Origin: Roseiarcus sp963741405
GTDB lineage: Bacteria; Pseudomonadota; Alphaproteobacteria; Rhizobiales; Beijerinckiaceae
DNA length: 64,000 nt
NCBI GenBank assembly: GCA_963741405.1
Contig: CAVUHX010000042.1
Coordinates: forward strand, 277,426 to 341,425
Direction: 5' to 3'
The translations under genes were made by a program, and so were the position numbers. Below, in pieces: positions 36,890 through 46,160 of the stretch (the stretch's first letter is position 1; each line of letters starts with the position of its first letter). The notes under the pieces are model-generated. The model was not told the origin of the DNA. It made no database searches and saw only the letters and a program-made list of their open reading frames with translations.

Positions 36890-39487
36890 TTCAGACCTCC
36901 TGACCTAGCGTAGCGCAAAATGTCCGGTTTTGGCGTCGGTCAGGGAGCCTGCGGAACAGCCGTGGCGGTGCTACGCTCGATCGGCGAGCCGGGAAAGGCA
37001 AGCCCGATAGGGGGCGGCGGACGCACTGAGAAGCGAATCCGCAGGCGCGAGCCGGGGAAGATTGTCGCGGTTTGGTCGAGCATCTCACAGAGGGCCTGGG
37101 CGGCGTGGGTTCGATGCGGCGAGCTGAGCGGAGCCAAGGTGATATGCAACTCGCTATCGGAGACGCGGATGTCGCCTGTCGCGGCGAACAGCTCATGGAG
37201 CAGGGTTCGCCCCTCTTGATCGGCACGGGCGTAGTGAGGTCGCAGTAGCGTTACTAGATCGCTCTCGGCCTGATAGGCGACCATCTTGATGATGTCGGTC
37301 AGGTGCTTGCGCTCGGTGGCGAGCTTGACCACGGCCCGCTCGCTGAGGTCTCGGACCTCGACGCGCTTAGCAACATCGCGGCGCTGCTCGAAGAGCCGGG
37401 CGACGCGAGCGCGGGCCGTGCGCAGCCGTTTGCCGAGCGTGCCATGAGCGATCTTGAACCCCCGCATGGTCGGCCGGTGCTGCTCGGCGTTGTCCGCGGC
37501 GGCGGCGCCGTATTCGCGTTCGAGCTTGGCGAGATCGGCGCGCGGCGCACGGACCTCCTTATCCAAAGCACGGCGCTCGGGATTGGGGATGGAGCGGGTC
37601 GGGTCCTCCGGCTCGATCCGGTAATCGACGAGTGCATCAAGCAGGAACTCTTCCCGCATGTACTTGAAGAAGTTCTCCTGTCGCCAGCGCTCGAACATGC
37701 GGTAGGCGACCTCGATGTCGCGCAGGTCCCATCGACTGGTGATTACCTGCGTCTGATGGCCGTCGTCGCACAAGCGCGTGACTTGCCGTAGGCGCAGCTT
37801 ACCTTTGAGGAAGCGCACGGGCTGGTCGTGCAGAAGATAGTCCACCCGGCATCCGTCGAGCTCGGCGTGACGGGCGATGAACCGCCGCTCATTGATGCGA
37901 CGGCGCCGGCCCTTGCGATAGGTCAGCAAGTCGAAGCCGCCCTTGATCATCATATCGAACAACTTCGGGCTCCAGCCGCCGCGGTCGAAGACGATGGTGA
38001 CCCGTCGCTCGCCGACCAGGTCGCGCACTTCGCGAAGCAGCCGGGGCAAGGCCTTCGTCAACGCCACGTCGACCTCCCCGGTCACCACCAGCAACGGGTC
38101 GCCGGAGCGGTCGTTGATCCAGTCGTCGGTGCTGGCGGGCATGGCCAGATGGCGGCGCGCCACGTAAGCCTTTGATGCGATGGCGCGTTGGCCGTGATAG
38201 GCGCGCACATGGCCGTCGATGTACAAGAACCCCATGAGATGTCCGCGCTGATCGACACGCAGACGCGCAAGCTCCGCGCCCAGCTGCTCGGCGCAATGGT
38301 GTGCCGCGAGGCGGGTGAGCCGGCGCCGCAGCGTCTTCACCTCCGGCGCGCGGTCGAGCCCGAGGAGCCTGCCGAACGCGGCCGGGTCGCGTTCCTTGAG
38401 ATGCTCGGGCCGCTTGATGCGCAGCAGCGCCATGAGCAGGAGCGTCAGCAAGGTCGTGCGCAGGCCATAGAAGGCCGGACCGATCTCACCGTAGAGCTTG
38501 CGGCTGATCCGAAACAACCCGCTCTCGACCAGGCACGGGAGAGCGAGCAGGACGCCGACACCGGGAACCGAGGCCCCCTCGCGAAAGAGCGGTGCGGCAT
38601 CATCGAGCAGCCCCAGATGGGCGAGTTGCCGATCGAAGCTGCGATCGCTCGCGTCGCGGTCGAGGCTCATCGGCGCCGGTTCGGCGTCGTCCTCAGCCGC
38701 GCTGATTGGATCGCCAGCGCCGTCCTTCACTGATGGCGCGGAGCCATCCTCATCATCGTCGGTCGACTTCGCAGACGGCACGCCCGCCGCCGGCGGCGCC
38801 CCCGCCGCTGCGGTCGTCATCCCGGCGAACGCAAGCTGTGCGCTCTCGGCGGGCGTCGAAGGTCCGACCAGCTTGCGAATCGCCTTCTCGCTCACCCCCA
38901 GCCGGTGCGCGACCGCCCGGTTGCTCATCCCCTGGCTTTTCAGCAGCTCGATGCTGCGTAGACGTTGCCCGGAGATCCGTCGCCGACCGCGACGCCAGCC
39001 TTCCTCGCGACCGAGCGCCGCCATCCCGCCCTGCACATAGCGCGCTTGGTGACGCCGCACGGTGCGCACCGATCGATCAAACGCCCGCGCCACGTCCGTT
39101 TGCTGGGCGAACCCCAACTCCACCAGGAACACCATCGCATAGGCCTCGGCGACCGCATCCTCGGCGCGATAGTGATGCACCGGCAGTCCACCCACAACGA
39201 TCACGCGCTGATCCGCTTCGATCCGCAAGCTGCAGCGCGCATTGATCACCACGGTATTCGACGCCGCCGGAGATGGCAGCGCCAAGGCTTGTTGGGTACT
39301 CATGCCCCGAGCTACAGCGGACAAGTTTGGGTCCGCAAGGGCCGCCGTGAAACCTCATTGTTTCAGGGGGATGCGCCGTGAGCATCAGAAAAACCGGACA
39401 CGTATTGGTCCGCACCTCGCACAGCCGTGGGCAGCCGAAAGGCCAGAGATTTCAGTCCTCGAAATCGGCTAGGTCAGGAGGTCTGAA
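36890..39487 (-). mobile_element. 2.6-kb transposon of unassigned family, copy 1
   Basis: 2,598 bases bounded by perfect 20-base terminal inverted repeats (TTCAGACCTCCTGACCTAGC at 36890 and its complement ending at 39487). One large transposase gene fills it. A second copy in opposite orientation lies at 43326-45924 with only a handful of differences. No clear target duplication was found; both ends are AT-rich outside the repeat. Confidence 0.85.
36940..39303 (-). CDS. DDE-type transposase of the 2.6-kb transposon, intact copy
   Basis: 787 residues from ATG 39303 (MSTQQALALPSP; a TTG at 39324 would add seven). An N-terminal double HTH (TDVARAFDRSVRTVRRHQARY; GMSNRAVAHRLGVSEKAIRKL) is followed by an acidic linker and a DDE/IS4-like core: YIDGHVRAYHGQ (first D), VTIVFDRGGWSPKLF (second D), and RMFERWRQENFFKYMREEF (E, with the Y/R/E/K-like spacing). 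The C-terminus is helical. I know homologues annotated only as putative transposase; the IS family is not one I can name. The frame is open throughout, so this copy could mobilise both. Confidence 0.75.
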   Translation of the reverse strand: MSTQQALALPSPAASNTVVINARCSLRIEADQRVIVVGGLPVHHYRAEDAVAEAYAMVFLVELGFAQQTDVARAFDRSVRTVRRHQARYVQGGMAALGREEGWRRGRRRISGQRLRSIELLKSQGMSNRAVAHRLGVSEKAIRKLVGPSTPAESAQLAFAGMTTAAAGAPPAAGVPSAKSTDDDEDGSAPSVKDGAGDPISAAEDDAEPAPMSLDRDASDRSFDRQLAHLGLLDDAAPLFREGASVPGVGVLLALPCLVESGLFRISRKLYGEIGPAFYGLRTTLLTLLLMALLRIKRPEHLKERDPAAFGRLLGLDRAPEVKTLRRRLTRLAAHHCAEQLGAELARLRVDQRGHLMGFLYIDGHVRAYHGQRAIASKAYVARRHLAMPASTDDWINDRSGDPLLVVTGEVDVALTKALPRLLREVRDLVGERRVTIVFDRGGWSPKLFDMMIKGGFDLLTYRKGRRRRINERRFIARHAELDGCRVDYLLHDQPVRFLKGKLRLRQVTRLCDDGHQTQVITSRWDLRDIEVAYRMFERWRQENFFKYMREEFLLDALVDYRIEPEDPTRSIPNPERRALDKEVRAPRADLAKLEREYGAAAADNAEQHRPTMRGFKIAHGTLGKRLRTARARVARLFEQRRDVAKRVEVRDLSERAVVKLATERKHLTDIIKMVAYQAESDLVTLLRPHYARADQEGRTLLHELFAATGDIRVSDSELHITLAPLSSPHRTHAAQALCEMLDQTATIFPGSRLRIRFSVRPPPPIGLAFPGSPIERSTATAVPQAP

Positions 39488-39501
39488 TTTAGGCTTGGAT
39501 T

Positions 39502-40500
39502 TTAGGCTTGATTTTGGGGCGGATTGATCCAGACGGCGGTTGGCTTGTCGGGGGGCGAGGGGATGTTTTTCACGAATCGGTTCGGGTTGGCGAGAAAGGC
39601 GTTTTCGAGGGTCTGCTTTCGGGCGTCGTAGATTTCGTCGGCTTGTCCGTAGTGGACTTGGTTTGGCGTCATCAGGCCGATACCGAGATGGTGGTGTTCG
39701 GCGTTGTACCATTGGAAGAACCTGCGGCAGAACGCTTTGGCGTCCTGGATGGAGCCGAAGCGTTCCGGGAACTGAGGCTGATATTTGCAGGTTTTGAAGA
39801 GGCTTTCCGAGAAGGGATTGTCGTTGGATGTGTAGGGCCGGCTATGGGACTTGGTGACGCCCAGGTCGGCGAGCAACAGGGCGGTGGCCTTGGCTTTCAT
39901 GGAGGGTCCGCGGTCGGCGTGCAGGGTGAGCTGGCCGGGCAAGACGCCGTGCTTGGCGGCGGCGTCCTCGAACAGCGGTTTGAACAAGGTGGCGCTTTCG
40001 GCGTCGGCGACGAGCCAGGCCACGACCCTCCGGCTGAAGATGTCGATGATCGCGTAGAGATAGAAGTAGGTCCATTTGGCCGGTCCCATCAGCTTGGTTA
40101 TGTCCCATGACCAGACCCGGTTGGGGCCCTCGGCGATGAGTTCCGGCTTTTTGTAGACGGGGTGGCGCAGCTGTTGGCGACGCTCCTTCACCTCGCCGTT
40201 CTCGTGAAGGATGCGATACATGGTCCGGATCGAGCAATGATAGAGGCCTTGGTCCAGCAACTCGGCGTAGACTTCCGCCGGGGGTTGGTCGACGAACGGA
40301 GGTTCGCGCAACAGATCGAGGACGGCCTGACGCTCGGAAACGGCCAGCGCCCCGGCGGGACGAGGGCGCGGACGAAACGGCGCGGGAGGGCGCCGGGCTG
40401 TCGCAGTCCGGCGATGGAAGCTGGCGCGCGACAGGCCCAGCGCCGCGCAGGCCGCGCCGATCAGCCCGCCGCCGGGCGGCAGGGCCGCCACGGCGTCCAT
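39502..40500 (-). CDS. IS3-family transposase OrfB
   Basis: 332 residues. The rve-type DDE integrase core is complete: WSWDITKLMGPAKWTYFYLYAIIDIFSRRVV (first D), LHADRGPSMKAKA (second D), SNDNPFSESLFKTCKYQP (E). An HTH_21-like N-terminal region precedes it. Its ATG overlaps the orfA stop (TGATG) and lies in the -1 frame relative to orfA, so either re-initiation or frameshifting at the A8 run can make it. Confidence 0.92.
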   Translation of the reverse strand: MDAVAALPPGGGLIGAACAALGLSRASFHRRTATARRPPAPFRPRPRPAGALAVSERQAVLDLLREPPFVDQPPAEVYAELLDQGLYHCSIRTMYRILHENGEVKERRQQLRHPVYKKPELIAEGPNRVWSWDITKLMGPAKWTYFYLYAIIDIFSRRVVAWLVADAESATLFKPLFEDAAAKHGVLPGQLTLHADRGPSMKAKATALLLADLGVTKSHSRPYTSNDNPFSESLFKTCKYQPQFPERFGSIQDAKAFCRRFFQWYNAEHHHLGIGLMTPNQVHYGQADEIYDARKQTLENAFLANPNRFVKNIPSPPDKPTAVWINPPQNQA

Positions 40501-40967
40501 CAGGACGCCTCGTCGCCGGGCATCGACAGGCCCAGCAGCAAAGCCACTTTTTTTTGGATTTCGACGATCGCCTCGGCGCGTTGCAAGCGCAACGTCACGC
40601 TCTTATAGTCGCGCTGCAACTGGGCATGTTCGGCCGCCAGCGGGTTGGGCTCGGCGACCTTGGGGCCGCGCTTGACCGCATTCAGCGCCTCGCAGGCGCC
40701 GGCGTCGCGTTGCCGACGCCAATCCGTCAACAGTGAGGAATACAGCCCCTCGCGCCGCAGGATCGCGCCAATGCCGCCCGGCCCCGCCTCATCGACCTGG
40801 CGAAGTATCCCAAGCTTGTAGGCGGTCGTGAACGTCCGACGGCGTGGCCGGTCGGAGAGTTCAGGCGAGGCCGCCGATGGCTCCGCAACAACGATCGGCC
40901 TACGGCCTCCCTCTGTTGCGGAGCCATCGGCAAGAGTTGTTTCGAAGGGGATGAGCGGCATGACCAT
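40500..40967 (-). CDS. IS3-family transposase OrfA
   Basis: 155 residues from ATG 40967. RRRTFTTAYKLGILRQVDEA is the HTH of IS3-type OrfA, followed by GAILRREGLYSSLLTDWRRQRD and a leucine-zipper-like C-terminus. It ends 46 bases after a run of eight A read in frame as A-AAA-AAA-A, the usual IS3 slippery sequence. Confidence 0.9.
   Translation of the reverse strand: MVMPLIPFETTLADGSATEGGRRPIVVAEPSAASPELSDRPRRRTFTTAYKLGILRQVDEAGPGGIGAILRREGLYSSLLTDWRRQRDAGACEALNAVKRGPKVAEPNPLAAEHAQLQRDYKSVTLRLQRAEAIVEIQKKVALLLGLSMPGDEAS
40548..40556 (-). promoter_or_regulatory. Probable -1 programmed frameshift site in IS3 orfA
   Basis: On the minus strand CAAAAAAAAG (A8 at 40555-40548). The zero frame reads Q-K-K-V. 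After a -1 slip the new frame reads SGFAAGPVDARRRGVL and passes the orfA stop into orfB without a stop codon, giving an OrfAB fusion, the true transposase in IS3 elements. Confidence 0.65.
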
Positions 40968-41034
40968 GGGAGCATGTGACCTCAGCCCTCAAGGGTAAAC
41001 TCCAGGGGGGCGTTTGTCTCATCGTCATTGGCAC

Positions 41035-42044
41035 GGAGGGGGTTGGTTGGTTTGCTCGAGCGTCTAAAGGCCAGGTGCGCAGCGTCGGGTCGGAAGATTG
41101 CTCGGGTGATACTGACCCATGAAGCTGGGCGCGACGGATTTTGGCTGGCGCGTTTCCTCGCCCGACGGAGCATCGAGGTCCACGTCATCCAGCCTTCGAG
41201 CCTCCCCGTGGATCGGCGGGCGCGGCGGGCAAAGACCGACGTCATCGACGTCGAGATGTTGCTGCGCACTTTGATGGCTTGGCTAAGGGGCGAGCCCCGG
41301 GTTTGTTCGATGGTTCCGATCCCGAGCGAGGCCGATGAGGAAGCGCGGCGCGCGTATCGGGAACGGGAGGATTTGACCGGGGAGCGGCGATCGATCGTCA
41401 ACAAGATCGACGGCATTTTGGCGACGCTGGGCATAAAGGGATACAAGGCTTTGCGGCGCGATCGTCGCGAACAATTGAATTGCGCGCGCCAGCCGGACGG
41501 CGATCCCATTCCTCCAAAGGCGAAAGCGCGTATCGAACGTCTGCTCGATCAACTCGATCTCGTTCTGAAGCTGATCGAACAAGTGGAGTCGGCGCGTGAC
41601 GCCGTTCTCAAGAAGGATGCGCCAGCGGATGAAGCGGAAAGGATGATCCGTTCGCTGACGGACTTGCGGTCTATCGGTCCGGACTTCGCTACACTTCTCG
41701 TCCGTGAGGCATTCGTGCGGCAGTTTCGCAATCGACGCGCGCTCGGCGGATATGTCGGGCTTGGGGGAACGCCATTCTCCAGCGGCGGGAGCGAACGTGA
41801 ACAAGGGATCGGAAAGGACGGCAACGCACGGGTGCGCGCGGCGATGGTCGAACTCGCGTGGATGTGGTTGCGCTGGCAACCGGACAGCGCCTTGTCCGTG
41901 TGGTTCCGCGCGCGTGGCGGCGCAGGGGGAGGGCGGATCAGGAAAATCATGATCGTCGCGCTCGCTCGCAAGCTGCTCATCGCCTTATGGCGCTATGTGA
42001 AGGACGGCGTCATTCCTAACGGAGCAAAGATGAAAGCGGCGTAA
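41035..42044 (+). pseudogene. IS110-family transposase, 3' portion
   Basis: Continues the gene broken at 36853: GLVGLLERLKARCAASGRKI, THEAGRDGFWLARFLARRSI, PVDRRARRAKTDVIDVEMLL (RuvC-like residues), then the coiled middle and the C-terminal Tnp_20 domain with its serine (LGGTPFSSGGSEREQGIGKDGN). The last 335 residues are open from an internal ATG at 41028, but the N-terminal catalytic strand is on the far side of the IS3 insertion, so no functional protein is expected. Removing 36854-41034 would nearly restore the gene. Confidence 0.85.
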
Positions 42045-42270
42045 GACAAGCTTTCAGCTCTCTCTCGCCAAGTGAGGTCGATGGTTGGCGGTCGCCGCAG
42101 AAACCCGAGGGCCCGTCAGGGCGCCGATGTGAAGATTGGACCCGCCGCAAAGAGCTTCTCTTCCCGGATGCTGGGATCGTGGTTAGGGATCGCAAGATCC
42201 CACCGGATACGAGGTTGGCAGGGAGTACGCCCCTGTCTGTTAAACCGGAGCTCGCCGAGACCACAATTGG
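42045..42270 (+). ncRNA. IS110 3' non-coding end, possible bridge RNA locus
   Basis: About 225 bases follow the transposase stop before IS91 debris begins. They contain a GNRA-type hairpin (GGGATC-GCAA-GATCCC, 42186-42201) and other short dyads. Some IS110-family elements (IS1111 group) encode their target-guiding bridge RNA in this end. The assignment here is an inference from position and one hairpin. Confidence 0.25.
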
Positions 42271-42646
42271 CGCTTGACTTGCGGGCCCTCATACGAGGGT
42301 TTCGGGCGCCGGCCCTTTGCGACGGTGGGACTGCGCCCGGGGCCGGCGCTCGAAGCCCCCCAAGGAGGAAACCGCGGGGAGGTATGGGGACCGTTTGGCG
42401 AGCGCGCCTATGGGGATTTGAGGATCGCGAAAGGCTGGCGAGCGAGGCGTCGGCAATCGGCGACGCGCGGTGTTTTCAGCGGAAGCGCCGATGGTTGGGG
42501 GTTTCGATGGCGACGCTGGGCCGGAGCGGGGCGTTGGCCTCGGTCGCAGGAGGACTTGCGACCTCGCGCGGGCGTCGGGCTCGTGTTCCGGCGCGCGGCT
42601 GGAGGCGGAGGCGATCGAGGGTGCACGGCGGGATGCGGGGCGACGG

Positions 42647-43147
42647 TCATGAGGTGTCGATCCTGACCCGGCTCGGCGACGGCGTCCGCCAAGGGCGCGG
42701 CCCTTCGAACGTCTCGACGATGATCATCCGGCCGCCGCAGCAGGGGCAGCGCCGCGCAGGCGAGACGTCTGCGGTCTGGCTGTCGGCCTCGCGCGCAGGC
42801 TGCGGCGCATTCTTTGCCGCGGCGAGCAGTTGACGGGCGCGCTCGATGTTGCGAGTTCGGACCATGCCGGCGAACAAGCCATAATGGCGGATACGGTGGA
42901 AGCCGCTCGGCAGCACATGCAGGAGAAAGCGGCGGATGAACTCGGCGGCGTCGAGCGTCATGGTCTTGAGCCGGTCGCGGCCTTCGACCCGATAGTCCTT
43001 CCACTTGAAGGTGACGCCCTTGTCGTCGACCCCGATGAGCCGGGAGTTCGAGATCGCGACGCGGTGGGTATAGCGGGCGAGGTAGGCGAGAACGGCCTTC
43101 GGTCCGGCGAACGGCCTCTTGGCGTAGACGACCCTTGCGACAGGGTA
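42647..43147 (-). pseudogene. IS91-family transposase, C-terminal remnant
   Basis: The minus-strand frame from about 43147 reads VVYAKRPFAGPKAVLAYLAR, YTHRVAISNSRL, GVTFKWKDYR and MTLDAAEFIRRFLLHVLPSGFHRIRHYG, the C-terminal half of IS91/IS801-type HUH transposases including the YAKRPF and HRIRHYG blocks. It ends with a zinc-ribbon-like CPCCGG segment. The N-terminal half with the catalytic tyrosines is missing. The 370 bases after the stop (42646-42271) are non-coding; CCCTC-ATAC-GAGGG near 42286-42299 forms a hairpin of the kind found at IS91 termini. Confidence 0.8.
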
Positions 43148-43325
43148 AGCTCAGGAGAGGAGAATGAACATGAAGTTCTGAAACCTTTCATCGCGATCCA
43201 GAGGGTTCAACTCCCTCCCGGTAAAGGTCAGCCAACCAGCCGGAAGCGAGCCTTGCATGGCGTGCGGCGACGCCCGTCGTGAAGCGTAGGCAGCAGGTGC
43301 CGAAGCCGCGTGAGCAGCCTCGAAA
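43148..43325 (+). mobile_element. Group II intron fragment (RNA-coding part)
   Basis: The phrases GAGGGTTCAACTCCCTC, CCCGGTAAAGGTCAGCC, GGAAGCGAGCCTTGCATG and GGCGACG..CGTCGTGAAGCG match my memory of the domain I region of bacterial group II introns, and the first is itself a strong hairpin. No reverse transcriptase follows: copy 2 of the 2.6-kb transposon cuts it at 43326. It differs from the intron at 48186-49430, so it comes from another intron. Confidence 0.5.
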
Positions 43326-45924
43326 TTCAGACCTCCTGACCTAGCCGATTTCGAGGACTGAAATCTCTGGCCTTTCGGCTGCCCACGGCTGTGCGAGGTG
43401 CGGACCAATACGTGTCCGGTTTTTCTGATGCTCACGGCGCATCCCCCTGAAACAATGAGGTTTCACGGCGGCCCTTGCGGACCCAAACTTGTCCGCTGTA
43501 GCTCGGGGCATGAGTACCCAACAAGCCTTGGCGCTGCCATCTCCGGCGGCGTCGAATACCGTGGTGATCAATGCGCGCTGCAGCTTGCGGATCGAAGCGG
43601 ATCAGCGCGTGATCGTTGTGGGTGGACTGCCGGTGCATCACTATCGCGCCGAGGATGCGGTCGCCGAGGCCTATGCGATGGTGTTCCTGGTGGAGTCGGG
43701 GTTCGCCCAGCAAACGGACGTGGCGCGGGCGTTTGATCGATCGGTGCGCACCGTGCGGCGTCACCAAGCGCGCTATGTGCAGGGCGGGATGGCGGCGCTC
43801 GGTCGCGAGGAAGGCTGGCGTCGCGGTCGGCGACGGATCTCCGGGCAACGTCTACGCAGCATCGAGCTGCTGAAAAGCCAGGGGATGAGCAACCGGGCGG
43901 TCGCGCACCGGCTGGGGGGTGAGCGAGAAGGCGATTCGCAAGCTGGTCGGACCTTCGACGCCCGCCGAGAGCGCACAGCTTGCGTTCGCCGGGATGACGA
44001 CCGCAGCGGCGGGGGCGCCGCCGGCGGCGGGCGTGCCGTCTGCGAAGTCGACCGACGATGATGAGGATGGCTCCGCGCCATCAGTGAAGGACGGCGCTGG
44101 CGATCCAATCAGCGCGGCTGAGGACGACGCCGAACCGGCGCCGATGAGCCTCGACCGCGACGCGAGCGATCGCAGCTTCGATCGGCAACTCGCCCATCTG
44201 GGGCTGCTCGATGATGCCGCACCGCTCTTTCGCGAGGGGGCCTCGGTTCCCGGTGTCGGCGTCCTGCTCGCTCTCCCGTGCCTGGTCGAGAGCGGGTTGT
44301 TTCGGATCAGCCGCAAGCTCTACGGTGAGATCGGTCCGGCCTTCTATGGCCTGCGCACGACCTTGCTGACGCTCCTGCTCATGGCGCTGCTGCGCATCAA
44401 GCGGCCCGAGCATCTCAAGGAACGCGACCCGGCCGCGTTCGGCAGGCTCCTCGGGCTCGACCGCGCGCCGGAGGTGAAGACGCTGCGGCGCCGGCTCACC
44501 CGCCTCGCGGCACACCATTGCGCCGAGCAGCTGGGCGCGGAGCTTGCGCGTCTGCGTGTCGATCAGCGCGGACATCTCATGGGGTTCTTGTACATCGACG
44601 GCCATGTGCGCGCCTATCACGGCCAACGCGCCATCGCATCAAAGGCTTACGTGGCGCGCCGCCATCTGGCCATGCCCGCCAGCACCGACGACTGGATCAA
44701 CGACCGCTCCGGCGACCCGTTGCTGGTGGTGACCGGGGAGGTCGACGTGGCGTTGACGAAGGCCTTGCCCCGGCTGCTTCGCGAAGTGCGCGACCTGGTC
44801 GGCGAGCGACGGGTCACCATCGTCTTCGACCGCGGCGGCTGGAGCCCGAAGTTGTTCGATATGATGATCAAGGGCGGCTTCGACTTGCTGACCTATCGCA
44901 AGGGCCGGCGCCGTCGCATCAATGAGCGGCGGTTCATCGCCCGTCACGCCGAGCTCGACGGATGCCGGGTGGACTATCTTCTGCACGACCAGCCCGTGCG
45001 CTTCCTCAAAGGTAAGCTGCGCCTACGGCAAGTCACGCGCTTGTGCGACGACGGCCATCAGACGCAGGTAATCACCAGTCGATGGGACCTGCGCGACATC
45101 GAGGTCGCCTACCGCATGTTCGAGCGCTGGCGACAGGAGAACTTCTTCAAGTACATGCGGGAAGAGTTCCTGCTTGATGCACTCGTCGATTACCGGATCG
45201 AGCCGGAGGACCCGACCCGCTCCATCCCCAATCCCGAGCGCCGTGCTTTGGATAAGAAGGTCCGTGCGCCGCGCGCCGATCTCGCCAAGCTCGAACGCGA
45301 ATACGGCGCCGCCGCCGCGGACAACGCCGAGCAGCACCGGCCGACCATGCGGGGGTTCAAGATCGCTCATGGCACGCTCGGCAAACGGCTGCGCACGGCC
45401 CGCGCTCGCGTCGCCCGGCTCTTCGAGCAGCGCCGCGATGTTGCTAAGCGCGTCGAGGTCCGAGACCTCAGCGAGCGGGCCGTGGTCAAGCTCGCCACCG
45501 AGCGCAAGCACCTGACCGACATCATCAAGATGGTCGCCTATCAGGCCGAGAGCGATCTAGTAACGCTACTGCGACCTCACTACGCCCGTGCCGATCAAGA
45601 GGGGCGAACCCTGCTCCATGAGCTGTTCGCCGCGACAGGCGACATCCGCGTCTCCGATAGCGAGTTGCATATCACCTTGGCTCCGCTCAGCTCGCCGCAT
45701 CGAACCCACGCCGCCCAGGCCCTCTGTGAGATGCTCGACCAAACCGCGACAATCTTCCCCGGCTCGCGCCTGCGGATTCGCTTCTCAGTGCGTCCGCCGC
45801 CCCCTATCGGGCTTGCCTTTCCCGGCTCGCCGATCGAGCGTAGCACCGCCACGGCTGTTCCGCAGGCTCCCTGACCGACGCCAAAACCGGACATTTTGCG
45901 CTACGCTAGGTCAGGAGGTCTGAA
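43326..45924 (+). mobile_element. 2.6-kb transposon of unassigned family, copy 2 (inverted)
   Basis: 2,599 bases with the same 20-base terminal inverted repeats as copy 1, in opposite orientation, 3.8 kb away. It differs from copy 1 by one extra G at 43914-43919 and a few substitutions (for example FLVELGF versus FLVESGF, DKEVRAP versus DKKVRAP). The two inverted copies could recombine and flip the DNA between them. Confidence 0.85.
43510..45874 (+). pseudogene. Transposase of 2.6-kb transposon, copy 2, frameshifted
   Basis: Same protein as at 36940-39303, but the HTH region changes frame in a run of six G (43914-43919) where copy 1 has five: RLGVSEKAIRK becomes RLGGEREGDSQ and stops at 44061. 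The rest of the protein, from MSEKAIRKLVGPST to the end, is open in the other frame (43919-45874) and keeps all the DDE motifs but lacks the N-terminal DNA-binding region. Confidence 0.8.
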
Positions 45925-46160
45925 ATTATTATCGCTGGAGCCTTCGCTGTGGGTTGAGCGGGGGCAGTGCTGATTCCGAATGATGCCGCCCCCCAATTCC
46001 GGGATGATGCCGCCCCCCTGTAACGGGATGATGCCGCCCCCGATTCCGGGATGATCGCGCCCCCCATAACGGAATGATCCCGCCCGGGGTCTTCCGAGAT
46101 TGGCGGGCGGCGCCGTTGGCCTGATCAGATCGCTCCTTTGGCAAGCCCAAAGGAGGATCG

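Larger units (their letters stand above)
36856..41034 (-). mobile_element. IS3-family element, itself interrupted
   Basis: Terminal inverted repeats are GTGTCAACGACAATGAGAC at 36856 and, on the other strand, GTGCCAATGACGATGAGAC ending at 41034 (16 of 19 match). Transposase genes lie at 39502-40967. The 2.6-kb transposon at 36890-39487 is inserted near one end, 14 bases past the orfB stop. The target is an IS110 transposase gene. Exact ends and target duplication could not be settled (GGA on both sides is possible). Confidence 0.75.

Noticed and set aside
36890..45924. Composite transposon carrying accessory cargo between the two inverted transposon copies
   Set aside because: The DNA between holds only IS3, IS110, IS91 and intron remains, and no common outer target duplication was found, so independent insertions are equally likely.
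45978..46090. Repeated GATGCCGCCCCC units considered as a CRISPR-like or regulatory array
   Set aside because: Units are imperfect, have no unique spacers, and recur inverted at the other end of the element: they are IS21 terminal sites.
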